Shown here: piece by piece, positions 9,137-17,915 of the stretch
Layout: the number at the start of each line of letters is the position of its first letter
Position numbering within the stretch: position 1 is the stretch's first letter
Assembly (NCBI GenBank): GCA_025938055.1
Contig: JAICQC010000002.1
Span: 1-48,632 of the forward strand
Length of the DNA: 48,632 nt
DNA from: Anaerolineales bacterium
Lineage (GTDB): Bacteria > Chloroflexota > Anaerolineae > Anaerolineales > Villigracilaceae
Direction: 5' to 3'
Position numbers and translations under genes: made by a program
The notes under the pieces: model-generated
Told to the model about the DNA's origin: nothing
The model's database searches: none
The model's input: the letters and a program-made list of their open reading frames with translations, nothing else

Positions 9137-9949
9137 TTATGCCTCACGCGGCTTGCGACCCAGGATGCTGGCAAATGCGATATGCCCAAACCAGTTTCTC
9201 GCCGCGCTTCGCTGCCTGGCTTCTGCTTTGAGAGCTTCGGCGGTCTCCGGGCTGATTGCTCCTGTTTGCAGGAGAACATCCGCGCCCCGGTCAATCCAAG
9301 TGAGCATATAACCCCCAGAAGGAGCTTCCACATATCCATGACTTCGCATTGGACGAGCCTCGAATCCAGCTGCCTGGAGCAGTCGTGGAAAGCGGCGGAC
9401 GATCCAGGAATCATGAACAAAATTTGTGCGAAACGCATACATGCAGGCTTCCAATGGATCGTGCTCTGCCCGGGACACGGTCGCTGTTGCGTAGTCGCCA
9501 TCGTACACTGCCAACCAGCCGCCAGGGCGGAGGACTCGAAAAGCTTCAGTAATTAACTGTTCAGGTTGTGGCACATGCGACAATGCCTGGTGGACAACAA
9601 CCACATCGAACATATTATTTTTCAAGTTCAATGAACGACCGTCACTCTGTTCAAACGATAAATTCGTCAGTCCCTCGGCAAGCTGCCGGGCTTTGGTGAT
9701 GAACACCGGTGACGGATCAACCCCGAGCACGTGTCCCACACCTGGCCATTGCGCCAGAATACGGCTTATGGCTCCAGTCCCACAGCCGATTTCCAGTACT
9801 TGAGCATTGGGAGGAAATTCGATATCGCTAAGATACGTTTCCCACATCCTCCGTTGCTGAAGATCGCTGGATCGCATTTCCAAAACGTCGACCAGGCGTT
9901 CCTGGGTCTGTCGATCGATTTCGGTAATCCGGGCATATACATCTGGCAT
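9137..9949 (-). CDS. SAM-dependent methyltransferase
   Basis: 270 residues from the ATG at 9949 (MPDVYARI), preceded by AAGGAGAG; a slightly longer start at 9973 is possible. Motif I is VLEIGCGTGAISRIL; GVDPSP gives the acidic loop, and FRVLRPGGWLAVYDGDY is the typical strand 5 region of Methyltransf_11. The N-terminal ~40 residues are helical and charged. The substrate is unknown. The gene is bracketed by two copies of a 62-bp direct repeat 957 bp apart, which suggests it moved or was duplicated as a gene-plus-tail unit. Confidence 0.85.
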   Translation of the reverse strand: MPDVYARITEIDRQTQERLVDVLEMRSSDLQQRRMWETYLSDIEFPPNAQVLEIGCGTGAISRILAQWPGVGHVLGVDPSPVFITKARQLAEGLTNLSFEQSDGRSLNLKNNMFDVVVVHQALSHVPQPEQLITEAFRVLRPGGWLAVYDGDYATATVSRAEHDPLEACMYAFRTNFVHDSWIVRRFPRLLQAAGFEARPMRSHGYVEAPSGGYMLTWIDRGADVLLQTGAISPETAEALKAEARQRSAARNWFGHIAFASILGRKPREA

Positions 9950-10020
9950 AGCTTGGCTCTCCTTTTTGCGCAACTGGTACTGAGTCCATAACCACTATGT
10001 GCTTTCATGTTTGTGGTTCG

Positions 10021-10082
10021 GATGTTGGAAGGAGATAAATGATTACCCGCGCTCAGGCTCTGTTAAGACTTACGTAAGAAAT
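10021..10082. repeat. 62-bp direct repeat, copy 2
   Basis: Second copy of the element at 9064-9125, in the same orientation. It ends one base before the stop codon of the dehydrogenase gene at 10083. See copy 1. Confidence 0.85.
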
Positions 10083-10949
10083 CTACTGCAACGCTTCGAA
10101 GACCGCCGAAAACTCGGCGTCATCATAGCCGAGTTTGCCTGCCATTCGATACACTTCTCGGGCCGCATTTGCGGTCATCAGCGGTACTCCTAGTTCCTCT
10201 GCCATCCGCAACGCGTATGTCACATCCTTGCGAATATGCCGCAACCGAAAGTTCGGTTCGCCGTACTCCCGTGCTGCCATAAGCGGCGCACTTCTTTTCA
10301 CGAGCGGGCTGGCTGGACCGCTGCCTGTCAGGATCGGAACTACCTGCTCCAGGCGCAAGCCCGCATGCTCCGCCATGTTCATTGACTCAGCCAGGGTGAC
10401 CATTTGCACGGCGCTCATCATATTGTGAACAAGCTTTGTCATGGTGCCTGTGCCGTTAGGTCCCATGTGATTGACCTGCCCTGTTAAGGATTCAAGCACC
10501 GGGCGCGCTCGCTCCAGAATTGCAGCCTCGCCCCCGACCATCATCTTGAGTTCACCTGCCGCTGCGACACTTGGTCCGCCGTTCACCGGAGCATCCAGAA
10601 AAGCCAGCCCACGCTGACCTGCCAGGCTGGCAAGCTCGCGGATCCAGGCATGTGAAAGAGTGCTGCATTCGACCAGAATTGTTTCATCCCGCGCGCCGGC
10701 TAAAACACCAGCCTCCCCGAGCCAGATCTCACGCGAGGCAGGGTCATCTGCAACGATACTGATGACGATCTCCGCGTTTTGTGCGGCTTCACGCGGGGAA
10801 GCTGCCACGCGCGCGCCAGCACTCGCGAGTGATTGCGACTTCGCCACGGTGCGGTTATAGACGATAAGGTTAAAACCTGCCTTGAGAATGTTTTGGGCGA
10901 TGCCCATCCCCATGCTCCCCAGACCGATCACGGCGACGTTCTTTATCAT
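10083..10949 (-). CDS. NAD(P)-dependent beta-hydroxyacid dehydrogenase (3-hydroxyisobutyrate dehydrogenase-like)
   Basis: 288 residues from ATG 10949, preceded by GAGGAGAAA. The N-terminal dinucleotide site is [17 protein letters not shown]. The substrate-binding block [24 protein letters not shown] and the catalytic-lysine region [13 protein letters not shown] match the HIBADH/6-phosphogluconate dehydrogenase superfamily. Which hydroxy acid is used (3-hydroxyisobutyrate, tartronate semialdehyde, glyoxylate) cannot be told. No neighbouring valine-degradation or glycerate genes are present. Confidence 0.9.
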   Translation of the reverse strand: MIKNVAVIGLGSMGMGIAQNILKAGFNLIVYNRTVAKSQSLASAGARVAASPREAAQNAEIVISIVADDPASREIWLGEAGVLAGARDETILVECSTLSHAWIRELASLAGQRGLAFLDAPVNGGPSVAAAGELKMMVGGEAAILERARPVLESLTGQVNHMGPNGTGTMTKLVHNMMSAVQMVTLAESMNMAEHAGLRLEQVVPILTGSGPASPLVKRSAPLMAAREYGEPNFRLRHIRKDVTYALRMAEELGVPLMTANAAREVYRMAGKLGYDDAEFSAVFEALQ

Positions 10950-11004
10950 GTGCTTTCTCCTCGCCACGTCAATAATATTCTTTTTCCCTATATAGCGCAG
11001 CTAC

Positions 11005-11784
11005 TTATTTTTTCGCCCACCAGACGTATCGGTATTCCTGTTGGTTCTGATAGCCAAGTTTATTTGCCAGCCGCACCGAGGCGGTATTCTGCTTTGCACA
11101 ATCCCACCACGTGTTGTAGCCTCTTTCCTCGCAAATCTCGATCAGTTGGATGCAGGCAACGGTTGCGAAGCCCCGCCCCCGGTATTCCTCCGCCGTCCTC
11201 ACACCCATTTCGATCAGACCTTGCGTCGGCGCGCCGCTTGCTGCTTCACAGACAACCACATCGCCATCGAGGAGGATGACGCCCAGCGTGTGTTGCAAAA
11301 TGTTTTCCACCGACCCAAACGAGGCGAGTGTCGCCTCGTAATCCAGGGATCGGGCGAGATGTTCTGCATCGCGGGCAACCTGGCTGTATCCGGGTGGCAG
11401 GCGAATGTCTGGCGCATCAAGGACTGGCAATCGCTTTGTAAAGTACAGGGTTCTGCCATCGTACTCCGGGTCGGATGGGATCATCTCATTCAGCGGCTCG
11501 TCCAGCCAGCAGGCGATGCCCACACGACCCGATTGGCGAAAATACTCCACCAGAGATGCAAGCAGCGACGAGTCTACCTGTCCGCCAAGGTAGAGTGTGC
11601 CGAACATTGCGTCGCGGACAGCCGCCCAGGAGGGATGTGCCGGATCATCCACGATGATATCTCCACGCACGACTCCCTCCAGCACATTGAAGGCACGCGG
11701 CATGGTCGGCCGGTTGATATCGAAAAGAGCCAGAATATCTGGCGTGACCTGTTGAGGTGCGATCGTGATTGGTTTCATGTCCAT
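11005..11784 (-). CDS. GNAT family N-acetyltransferase (two-domain)
   Basis: 259 residues. The C-terminal half (about 150-259) holds a GNAT fold: EMGVRTAEEYRGRGFATVAC gives strand 4 and the acetyl-CoA loop, and WDCAKQNTASVRLANKLGY the last helix. The N-terminal half is an alpha/beta region without a motif I know, as in the larger GNAT acetyltransferase subfamily. Soluble, no signal. The acceptor is unknown. Upstream a strong hairpin separates it from the beta-helix gene. Confidence 0.8.
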   Translation of the reverse strand: MDMKPITIAPQQVTPDILALFDINRPTMPRAFNVLEGVVRGDIIVDDPAHPSWAAVRDAMFGTLYLGGQVDSSLLASLVEYFRQSGRVGIACWLDEPLNEMIPSDPEYDGRTLYFTKRLPVLDAPDIRLPPGYSQVARDAEHLARSLDYEATLASFGSVENILQHTLGVILLDGDVVVCEAASGAPTQGLIEMGVRTAEEYRGRGFATVACIQLIEICEERGYNTWWDCAKQNTASVRLANKLGYQNQQEYRYVWWAKK

Positions 11785-11793
11785 CTCCTAAAA

Positions 11794-11829
11794 AATGCCT
11801 GCGAAGATTGTATTCTCTTCGCAGGCATT
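11794..11829 (-). terminator. Terminator of the beta-helix gene
   Basis: AATGCCTGCGAAGA (11794-11807) and its exact complement (11816-11829) form a 14-bp stem with an 8-nt loop. On the minus strand it is followed by a run of six T, so it ends transcription from the gene at 11869-13095. Confidence 0.9.
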
Positions 11830-11868
11830 ATACAAGACTAGCGCGGATAACGACATGGAAACTAATTA

Positions 11869-13095
11869 TTAGCGGCGCGGCAATTTCCTCCACATCGATG
11901 TATCTCCGGCGCCTGCCGCGGCAGCCATCATCATCATTTGTGGGCCGGGTCCCGTCAGCACGTCCACGCCCACATTCTCAGAGCGGTTGTCGTCGAGCGC
12001 GGTGCTGAGGGCACTGCCCTGGAAGGGGTCTTCGATCATTAGCATAATACCGGTTTCCAGTTTCTTGAAGCGGTTTTCAATGACCGATATGTCGCTCCCG
12101 GAGAGCAGGAGTCCGGTGGAGCCAAACACATTCTGCCCCGGTCCCACGAACTGGTTATTCCGAATCTGAGCGCCAATTGCCTGGTTTGTTGCGACGCTCA
12201 CATTCGTGTTCTCGATCACGTTGTCTCTGATCTGGAGGTTAAAGGGATTGACCGCCACGATGCCCACGCCCGGCAGCGGAAATTCCCCGGTGGTGATCTG
12301 ATCACGGATGCGGTTGCCGCGCACTGTACCGGTGACGCTGAGCTCGGGACTTGCGAAATTGAAGCCGCCGATAAAGATGCCCCACTGGTCGATTGCTTCA
12401 TTTGGACCGGAGGCGATCACTGTGTTATCGAGCACATGCACGGTCAGATTCGCGACCGTGGGATCGTTAAAATCTGCTTCGGCGTCCAGGAGGATGCCGT
12501 TATTGTTGTAGTTGATAATGCGGTTTTCGGCGACCGTCACCGTACGAGGGAACGCCACAAAGTTGATGACCACGATGGCGTCGCCCTGATAGACAGGGAA
12601 GCCATGCTCGTCAAGGGGCAGGCGCGGCTCTCCGAAGCCGACGTTCTTGACCACGTTATCCCGGATCTCGCCGCCTGCGTTCAGGAAGGTGACTCCCTGG
12701 AGGAATGGATTGCTCTCTGCCGAGTTGGCGCCGTCGATCGTAAGATCGCGAACGGTCACTTCGGCATCTGTGACGAGCAGGACTGGACGACCGGGGAAGC
12801 CGAAGATAGGCGAAAGCGTGTCTTGCATCTCCGCCGGCGCCTGGAGGACCGCGCCGTCACGCCCGACCAGGGTCAGATCTTTGCCAGTGATGGTGACCTG
12901 CTCTACATATTTGCCTGCGCGAATAATGATCCGGTCGCCGTGATTCGCAGCATCCACCGCTGCCTGGATGGTCGTAAAGCAGCGGCTCGCACCGGCGGGG
13001 TGGACACACAGGCTGGCGGCATAGGCAACACTATTGCCGAGCCCAGCCATAACGGTCAGGATAAGTACAAGCATGATGAGTCGTTTTGTAAACAT
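11869..13095 (-). CDS. Secreted right-handed parallel beta-helix protein
   Basis: 408 residues from ATG 13095; an earlier in-frame start at 13188 lacks the signal at its N-terminus. A classical signal peptide is visible (FTKRLIMLVLILTVMAG then AYAAS). After CFTTIQAAVDAANHGDRIIIRAGKYVEQV, the entry segment of pectate-lyase-like/NosD-like beta helices, come repeated NNxI/DNxI rungs to about residue 380. There are no recognisable catalytic residues. It is probably an extracellular carbohydrate- or surface-associated protein; the function is unproven. It ends with RRKLPRR-like basic residues and a strong terminator. Confidence 0.8.
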   Translation of the reverse strand: MFTKRLIMLVLILTVMAGLGNSVAYAASLCVHPAGASRCFTTIQAAVDAANHGDRIIIRAGKYVEQVTITGKDLTLVGRDGAVLQAPAEMQDTLSPIFGFPGRPVLLVTDAEVTVRDLTIDGANSAESNPFLQGVTFLNAGGEIRDNVVKNVGFGEPRLPLDEHGFPVYQGDAIVVINFVAFPRTVTVAENRIINYNNNGILLDAEADFNDPTVANLTVHVLDNTVIASGPNEAIDQWGIFIGGFNFASPELSVTGTVRGNRIRDQITTGEFPLPGVGIVAVNPFNLQIRDNVIENTNVSVATNQAIGAQIRNNQFVGPGQNVFGSTGLLLSGSDISVIENRFKKLETGIMLMIEDPFQGSALSTALDDNRSENVGVDVLTGPGPQMMMMAAAAGAGDTSMWRKLPRR

Positions 13096-13312
13096 GTTGA
13101 TTCCTTTCGCCTTTATTTTGCCCCGGTGCTCCCGGGCAGCGCCGTTCGCGGAGCAAGGCTTCGATGATTGCAGTTTTCCAGAGAACACGAGTCTCTTAAT
13201 ATGAGTATAGCGGGCGGAAAGGAAAAGTCAATTGCAATACCCCAAGAGTACTCATCAATTTTGTAATGCAATAGGAAGACCAATGCCTGGTTTTCAGTTG
13301 TAGCGCTGTTTG

Positions 13313-13690
13313 TTATTTCTTCCTTTTTGCCGCTGACGTTGCCCGATTGTTCCTAATCCTGAACTTGACCGCCCTGGTGATCAGTTTGTACGGGATGGGT
13401 TTATCCAAAGGGAATTGCAGTGTACCCTTCCCTTTCTGATAGGCTGATATCTCCTCATTAAACGTTTCATCCCCGGTGGGCACAGGATAGATCGAGATGT
13501 GTTTCTTGTAAGCGGCAAAGTAAATCAGGTACCTCCCATTGAGATTGAATGTGGGTATTTTATAGCTGATCGTTTCTTCCGCCTTCGGCGCCGCTTTTTT
13601 GATTGTCATCCTGACCTTTTGCAGAATTTCCTGAATCTCGTCTGGAAAGCCGGCGATATACTCATCGATATTCGTTGGCGCTACTCCCAT
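13313..13690 (-). CDS. DUF1801 family protein
   Basis: 125 residues from ATG 13690 (MGVAPTNIDEYIAGFP). The family core is visible: EIQEILQKVRMTIKKAAPKAEETISYKIPTF, then YFAAYKKHISIYPVP and GTLQFPLDKPIP, with a basic C-terminus. DUF1801 (YdhG-like) proteins are small soluble proteins of unknown biochemical role. A second member of the family is at 36733-37107. Confidence 0.85.
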   Translation of the reverse strand: MGVAPTNIDEYIAGFPDEIQEILQKVRMTIKKAAPKAEETISYKIPTFNLNGRYLIYFAAYKKHISIYPVPTGDETFNEEISAYQKGKGTLQFPLDKPIPYKLITRAVKFRIRNNRATSAAKRKK

Positions 13691-13787
13691 AATCTTCACT
13701 TTATCACCTCTCAAAATTATTTGATCAAATCATTCGTCTGACGGCGAGGCGATGGACCATTGCGCCAGCAACTCCCGTCAGTTCATG

Positions 13788-14282
13788 CTACCGGTCACCG
13801 CCCACCGGCTTTTCCCTGTCGGTCAGATTAACAACGATCGCGTCACTGGCGCGGACCAGGTCCTCAGGTGTGATCATGATCTCCTCGCCCCATTGACCCG
13901 CGCCCGTGCCGAGGACCGGTTCGTCCATCAGGCTCGCCTCGAGGAAGGTACGGAACCCGGGCGGCTGCCAGCCAAAGGCGGGGATGGAGCCGATCACATA
14001 GCCGGTAGCCTCTTTGATGGCATCGGGCTCCGCCATCCTGATGTTGCGCGAGCCGATAACTTTTTTGAGATGCCCCGAGATGGCAGTTTGATCTCCACCC
14101 AGCATCACCAGCACTTTCTCGCCAGTATCCACCTGAAAGATCAACGTCTTCACCGCCTGGCGTTCCGAAAAACCCAGGACGCGCGCCACGTTCGCGGCGC
14201 CCTTTTCCGTCTCGGGTGAGAAGCTCTTTCGTTCGTACGGGATGCCGCGTTCGTCAAGATACGTGTGTGCGGGAAGGATCAT
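13788..14282 (-). CDS. YbaK/EbsC family aminoacyl-tRNA deacylase
   Basis: 164 residues with the YbaK fold: GAANVARVLGFSERQAVKTLIFQV, KKVIGSRNIRMAEPDAIKEATGYVIGSIPAFG and VVNLTD. The conserved Lys in AVKTL and the GYVIGSIPAFG segment belong to the Cys-tRNA(Pro)/Pro-tRNA editing family. Its ATG overlaps the stop of the small unknown gene by 4 nt (14279-14282), so it is the last gene of a coupled operon with AcnX. Why an editing enzyme sits with AcnX is not clear. Confidence 0.88.
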   Translation of the reverse strand: MILPAHTYLDERGIPYERKSFSPETEKGAANVARVLGFSERQAVKTLIFQVDTGEKVLVMLGGDQTAISGHLKKVIGSRNIRMAEPDAIKEATGYVIGSIPAFGWQPPGFRTFLEASLMDEPVLGTGAGQWGEEIMITPEDLVRASDAIVVNLTDREKPVGGDR

Positions 14283-14593
14283 GGTTTTCTGAAGACCTCG
14301 ATTGCCCAGGCTTCATGAGAATCCACATCATAACCAAAATCGGCAGCCATCAACAGGTCGTGCCAGTCCACGCGCGCTTCATCGATTGCCTTCAATAGCG
14401 TTTGGATGCTTCCCTTGCTCAGCTTGATGGCTGCAAAACGGACACGCTCCATGCCATATTCATCGAGAGTACTGCAGGAGGGAAGATTGTTCCCGCATTC
14501 ATCCTCCAGCCAATGGGCTGCCTCCGCTACATTCCCGGGGCGGAAAAACAACTCCAGGAGTTCCATCGTGCGCGGGCTGAGTCTCGGTGTCAT
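14279..14593 (-). CDS. Conserved small protein of unknown function
   Basis: 104 residues, acidic, predicted helical. The N-terminal part (MELLELFFRPGNVAEAAHWLEDECG) and a C-terminal DWHDLLMAADFG are the most motif-like parts. I do not recognise a family with certainty. It overlaps the AcnX small subunit by 4 nt upstream and YbaK by 4 nt downstream, so it is almost surely translated. Confidence 0.75.
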   Translation of the reverse strand: MTPRLSPRTMELLELFFRPGNVAEAAHWLEDECGNNLPSCSTLDEYGMERVRFAAIKLSKGSIQTLLKAIDEARVDWHDLLMAADFGYDVDSHEAWAIEVFRKP

Positions 14594-15024
14594 TGTGAAT
14601 TGAATCTCCGCACCGTTACTTCACCGCTGCCGTGAATGATGACCTCATCATCCGTTCGCAGCTGCGCGAAATATTTTTCGCCCAGCGCGACCAGCGGAAG
14701 GGGAGACGTATATAGCTCATCGGCAACAACGGAAGCAAGCGCAAAGAAGAAATCGGTGTCCGTAGTGATGATCGCGGCGGGAGCGGTCCCGGCGCGGATC
14801 GCCTCCAGCAGGACGGCAGTGGTTGTGGAGGAACCGCGCGTACATGGAACAGCCAGGACTTTGTCCTTCGCGATGGAACCGGAAAGTATGTGACGACGGT
14901 CGATGATCTCACCTGTCTTCCAATCGTAGCCGCCCCAGAACGAGAGCGGCTCGCGGCTGACCAGCGCCAGCCCGCGCGCTTCTCCCGGAATGATAACTCT
15001 GCCGCGCAGTGTTATCTCACCCAT
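14590..15024 (-). CDS. Aconitase X swivel domain / small subunit (DUF126)
   Basis: 144 residues. The family pattern is GRVIIPGEARGLALVSREPLSFWGGYD, then GEIIDRRHILSGSIAKDKVLAVPCTRGSSTTT. The PxxRGSS segment is the phosphate/substrate-binding part of the AcnX small subunit. It overlaps the large subunit gene by 13 nt. AcnX dehydratases are known as cis-3-hydroxyproline dehydratases in bacteria and as phosphomevalonate dehydratase in archaea; the sequence alone does not say which applies here. Confidence 0.92.
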   Translation of the reverse strand: MGEITLRGRVIIPGEARGLALVSREPLSFWGGYDWKTGEIIDRRHILSGSIAKDKVLAVPCTRGSSTTTAVLLEAIRAGTAPAAIITTDTDFFFALASVVADELYTSPLPLVALGEKYFAQLRTDDEVIIHGSGEVTVRRFNSQ

Positions 15025-16274
15025 AAGGACTCATCCCGGATGATCTCGCCAGCCACCGCCGAGTCCACGCAGTCCTCCAGGCTGCCGAACGCGATCTGCC
15101 TCCCGAGCAAGCCGGGCGCGTAATAAGCAAACTTCGCCGAGTTGGTCATCAGGTTCTGAATGTCTTCAGGCAGCATCGGCGAGGTCAGGATGCAGGTATC
15201 CACGGTGATCTGCGCGCCAAAGGACTGTAGCGGTTCGAGCAAGCCAGCCTGTTGTGCAAGCTGGGTCATAGCGCGGCTGGAGGTCACCAGGAACTTCACG
15301 TCCGGATGTTTTTGTTTTCCCCTGAGCATCGGCGCCAGCCGCCTGTATTCTGCCAGCGAAAAATGCGGACTGCCCAGTACGACCATGTGTAATGTATTAC
15401 TGTCGGTGTGCGTCAGCTCCCGGCGCGATTCTCTCAAATCATCCAGCGCAACAGGGATGGTTTCAAGCGGATCGTACCCGTGAAATGCATCGTCAAGTGT
15501 ATGCGCTTCGGGCGTGACCCCAACTATATGGAACATGGCAACGCCGCCCGAGGAAGCCGCCGCCGCGCCAAAGGCTTTGAGCTGGTCTTCATCCGGCTGG
15601 ATTGTCATCCCATCTATGACAGGGATCTTATCGAGCGACGCCTTGCCAATTAGATTCCCAAGCACGGGATAGAAATCATCGCTCTGTTGTAATTCCTCTG
15701 GGATATCGATCAGGTGGAAGAGCAACTGACCGCGGCGGTTTTCGGTGAGATGCAGCCCGATCGCCGGCGCGCGGCCCGTAATGGCACAGCAAATATCGAA
15801 GAGATCGGGGTAGCGCTCGGTGCGCGCACCCAGCACGGAGTTGGCAAAGACGATCGCGTTCGATTCACCCCAGGCGATCTGCTGTCCAAATGACGGGCGC
15901 AGCTCGGCCTGGTAGGGCGCGCAGGTCCAGGTGGGGATGGTGCCCATGCTTTGATACGCCGCCATCTGCCGGTATGCCTGCCGCGCCCACTCTGAGGAGA
16001 CCGCCCATTCCTGCCAGTGATGCTCGTCGAGCCCGCTCACGTTGAGCGTGGTGGGCACCGCCACCTTCGCGCCGAGGTTCGCCAGTCGCTCGGCAAACTC
16101 GAGACCCGCCTCGCCGATGTACACGGTGCTGTCGATGTGCGCGCCGGTAATATCGAGCAGCCTTGCTGCACCCGCGACCTCCGCCATGCGCGCCACGATG
16201 GACATTGCCATCTTCGCCGCGGGCCCGTGATCGCCGCGTAACAGTTCGTGATCTTTGGAGGATAGTGTCAGCAT
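15012..16274 (-). CDS. Aconitase X catalytic subunit (DUF521)
   Basis: 420 residues, the full length for the AcnX large subunit, a predicted iron-sulfur dehydratase working with the small subunit encoded next. Family features seen: MLTLSSKDHELLRGDHGPAAKMAMSIV at the N-terminus, HIDSTVYIGEAGLEFAERLA, WGESNAIVFANSVLGARTERYPD, and a late Cys-containing segment ITVDTCILTSPMLPEDI. Candidate cluster cysteines are at WTCAPY, DICCAITGR and VDTC. It starts 3 nt after the DMT transporter stop; the partner subunit overlaps its end. Confidence 0.92.
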   Translation of the reverse strand: MLTLSSKDHELLRGDHGPAAKMAMSIVARMAEVAGAARLLDITGAHIDSTVYIGEAGLEFAERLANLGAKVAVPTTLNVSGLDEHHWQEWAVSSEWARQAYRQMAAYQSMGTIPTWTCAPYQAELRPSFGQQIAWGESNAIVFANSVLGARTERYPDLFDICCAITGRAPAIGLHLTENRRGQLLFHLIDIPEELQQSDDFYPVLGNLIGKASLDKIPVIDGMTIQPDEDQLKAFGAAAASSGGVAMFHIVGVTPEAHTLDDAFHGYDPLETIPVALDDLRESRRELTHTDSNTLHMVVLGSPHFSLAEYRRLAPMLRGKQKHPDVKFLVTSSRAMTQLAQQAGLLEPLQSFGAQITVDTCILTSPMLPEDIQNLMTNSAKFAYYAPGLLGRQIAFGSLEDCVDSAVAGEIIRDESLWVR

Positions 16275-16277
16275 ATT

Positions 16278-17237
16278 TTATGTGGCGGGACGCTCCGCGA
16301 AACCCGCTCTACCTGGTCTCGATGCAATATAAATGCCGATCAGGATCAACAAGCCTCCCAGCAGGATGCCGCTTGTGGGAACTTCACTCAGAATAAAATA
16401 CGCCAGCACAGCCGAACCGATCGGTTCGATCAATGTGACGATCGCCACCAGTGTGGCGGGAAGATAACGCAGAACCCAATTGTACGTGGAATGACCGATA
16501 AGCTGGGGGAACGCCGCCAGCAGGAAGATCCAGCCATAGGCTCGGGCAGGATATCCCAGCGGAGACTGACCCGCGGCAAACATGATGAGCAGCAGCGCAA
16601 CCGCAGACATGCCATACACAAGAAAAACATAAGGGATGAGAGACACGCTGCTGGCTGCCCTCAGTCTTCTGCCGATGATGAGATAGCCCGATACCGTCCA
16701 CGCGCCGACCAATGCCAGGAAATTCCCCCACATGGCGCTCGCACGCGCCTGCATGACCTCGCTTAATTCCGAACAGCGCAGTCCGCCTTCCCACGCGCAT
16801 ACCTCAGACAAGCCGATGATGGTTCCCCCGATAATCGCAATGACGAGCCCGACGATCGCGGCACGCGTCAGACGCTCGTTGAGCAGGACGGGGGAGAGCA
16901 GCGCCACCCAGAGCGGACCCGTCGAGACGAAGACGACCGAGCTCGCAACGGATGTGTATTCCAGGGAGGAGATCCACGTGGCGAAATGAACCGCCAGGAA
17001 CAGCCCGGAGATGGCGCCAAGAACAACCTCATTGCGCGTGAGGCTCTTTAGCTCGGCGCTATGGCGTGTCAGCGCGAGCGGCGCGAGCAGCAGGGTGGCG
17101 CACGTCAGCCTCAGCGCGGCGATGACCAGGGAGGGTGCGTCTGCCTGCGCGAAACGGATAAAGATCGAAGCGGTGGAAACCGCCAGGATGGCGGTCAGCA
17201 GCGCAAAGGGCAGGGCGAGGCGGGCGCGTGAATCCAT
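16278..17237 (-). CDS. EamA/DMT-superfamily membrane transporter
   Basis: 319 residues with about ten hydrophobic segments in two EamA halves. The first half contains SIFIRFAQADAPSLVIAALRL and a loop ISSLEYTSVASSVVFVSTGPLWVAL; the second ends VTLIEPIGSAVLAYFILSEVPTSGILLGGLLILIGIYIA. These are standard for drug/metabolite exporters. It is the first gene of the AcnX operon and could export or import the pathway substrate, but that is inference from position only. Confidence 0.9.
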   Translation of the reverse strand: MDSRARLALPFALLTAILAVSTASIFIRFAQADAPSLVIAALRLTCATLLLAPLALTRHSAELKSLTRNEVVLGAISGLFLAVHFATWISSLEYTSVASSVVFVSTGPLWVALLSPVLLNERLTRAAIVGLVIAIIGGTIIGLSEVCAWEGGLRCSELSEVMQARASAMWGNFLALVGAWTVSGYLIIGRRLRAASSVSLIPYVFLVYGMSAVALLLIMFAAGQSPLGYPARAYGWIFLLAAFPQLIGHSTYNWVLRYLPATLVAIVTLIEPIGSAVLAYFILSEVPTSGILLGGLLILIGIYIASRPGRAGFAERPAT

Positions 17238-17311
17238 CCGCCAATTCTACTCGCGTCCCCTCCTCAGAAAATGGCTAACAGGATTTCAATATGCGATTGT
17301 GGTCTATTGGC

Positions 17312-17608
17312 TTAAGTTTCCTGCTCGGCAAGCTCACTCAGTTCATCCACCAGTGGGCGTAGCGATTGCGGCATGGAACCATCGCTGACGTGCACCGTAT
17401 GGATCGAATTGCCGGCAACTACCGTGATCGCGTATTGATACTCTCCGGGCTGCACCAGTACATCTGCAACGCCGGGGATGCCAAAGAAGTTCGAATCGTC
17501 CAGCAGGTTGTGCAGCCGTCTCTCCACGCTGGCTGGCATGCTGCTCAGATCGAAGTCCATTGTGGTTTCTCCGCCCATACTTCCCCCCGTGCGCTTGAAG
17601 TTGATCAT
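17312..17608 (-). CDS. Emfourin-like protease inhibitor
   Basis: 98 residues (start 17608; two codons more if 17614 is used). The pattern FKRTGGSMGG at the N-terminus, then LLDDSNFFGIP, then YQYAITVVAGNSIHTVHVSDGSMPQSLRPLVDELSELA matches emfourin, the small inhibitor found beside protealysin-type M4 metallopeptidases. No signal peptide is seen. Here the neighbour (17916-18983, same strand, upstream) is an M35-like metallopeptidase rather than M4, so a different target is possible. Assignment is by eye. Confidence 0.72.
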   Translation of the reverse strand: MINFKRTGGSMGGETTMDFDLSSMPASVERRLHNLLDDSNFFGIPGVADVLVQPGEYQYAITVVAGNSIHTVHVSDGSMPQSLRPLVDELSELAEQET

Positions 17609-17614
17609 TGTCAT

Positions 17615-17915
17615 TTGTACCTACCTGTAAATTTTTTGCCCGGCGGCATTGCGCGGATTCCGAGCCCAGGAGAATGGTTTGCCGGGATGCTATTCGGCTG
17701 TGAGAGGTTTTGAGGAAAGTGTTCGCGTGATGCAGAATGAACATACGCTTTACGATTCAATCCTACCATAGCGCCACCCCGCATTTCTGAATTCTAAGAT
17801 TGCGCTAAGGATGCCATCCGTAATGGTTAAACGAAGGAACAACCCCCGTGTTCCGCCGCCTTAAAGAGTTCACCCCGAATTTCTCCGGGGTGAACTTTCT
17901 TGTGTACGGGTTGGC
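17615..17915. other. Intergenic stretch, no gene seen
   Basis: About 300 bases between the M35-like peptidase and the emfourin-like gene. The only clear structure is the hairpin at 17868-17895. No start-to-stop frame with a convincing protein was found. Confidence 0.6.
17868..17895 (-). terminator. Terminator of the M35-like peptidase gene
   Basis: GTTCACCCC (17868-17876) and GGGGTGAAC (17887-17895) pair around a short AT-rich loop. A-rich sequence lies on one side and CTTTCTTG on the other; the position 20 nt past the stop at 17916 fits the peptidase transcript. Confidence 0.65.

Noticed and set aside
9064..10082. attC sites at the 62-bp repeats
   Set aside because: The ends do not follow RYYYAAC/GTTRRRY in the right orientation and the repeat is not palindromic.
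11041..11841. Plus-strand 266-codon frame
   Set aside because: Antisense to the GNAT gene at 11005-11784, which has a clear acetyl-CoA loop.
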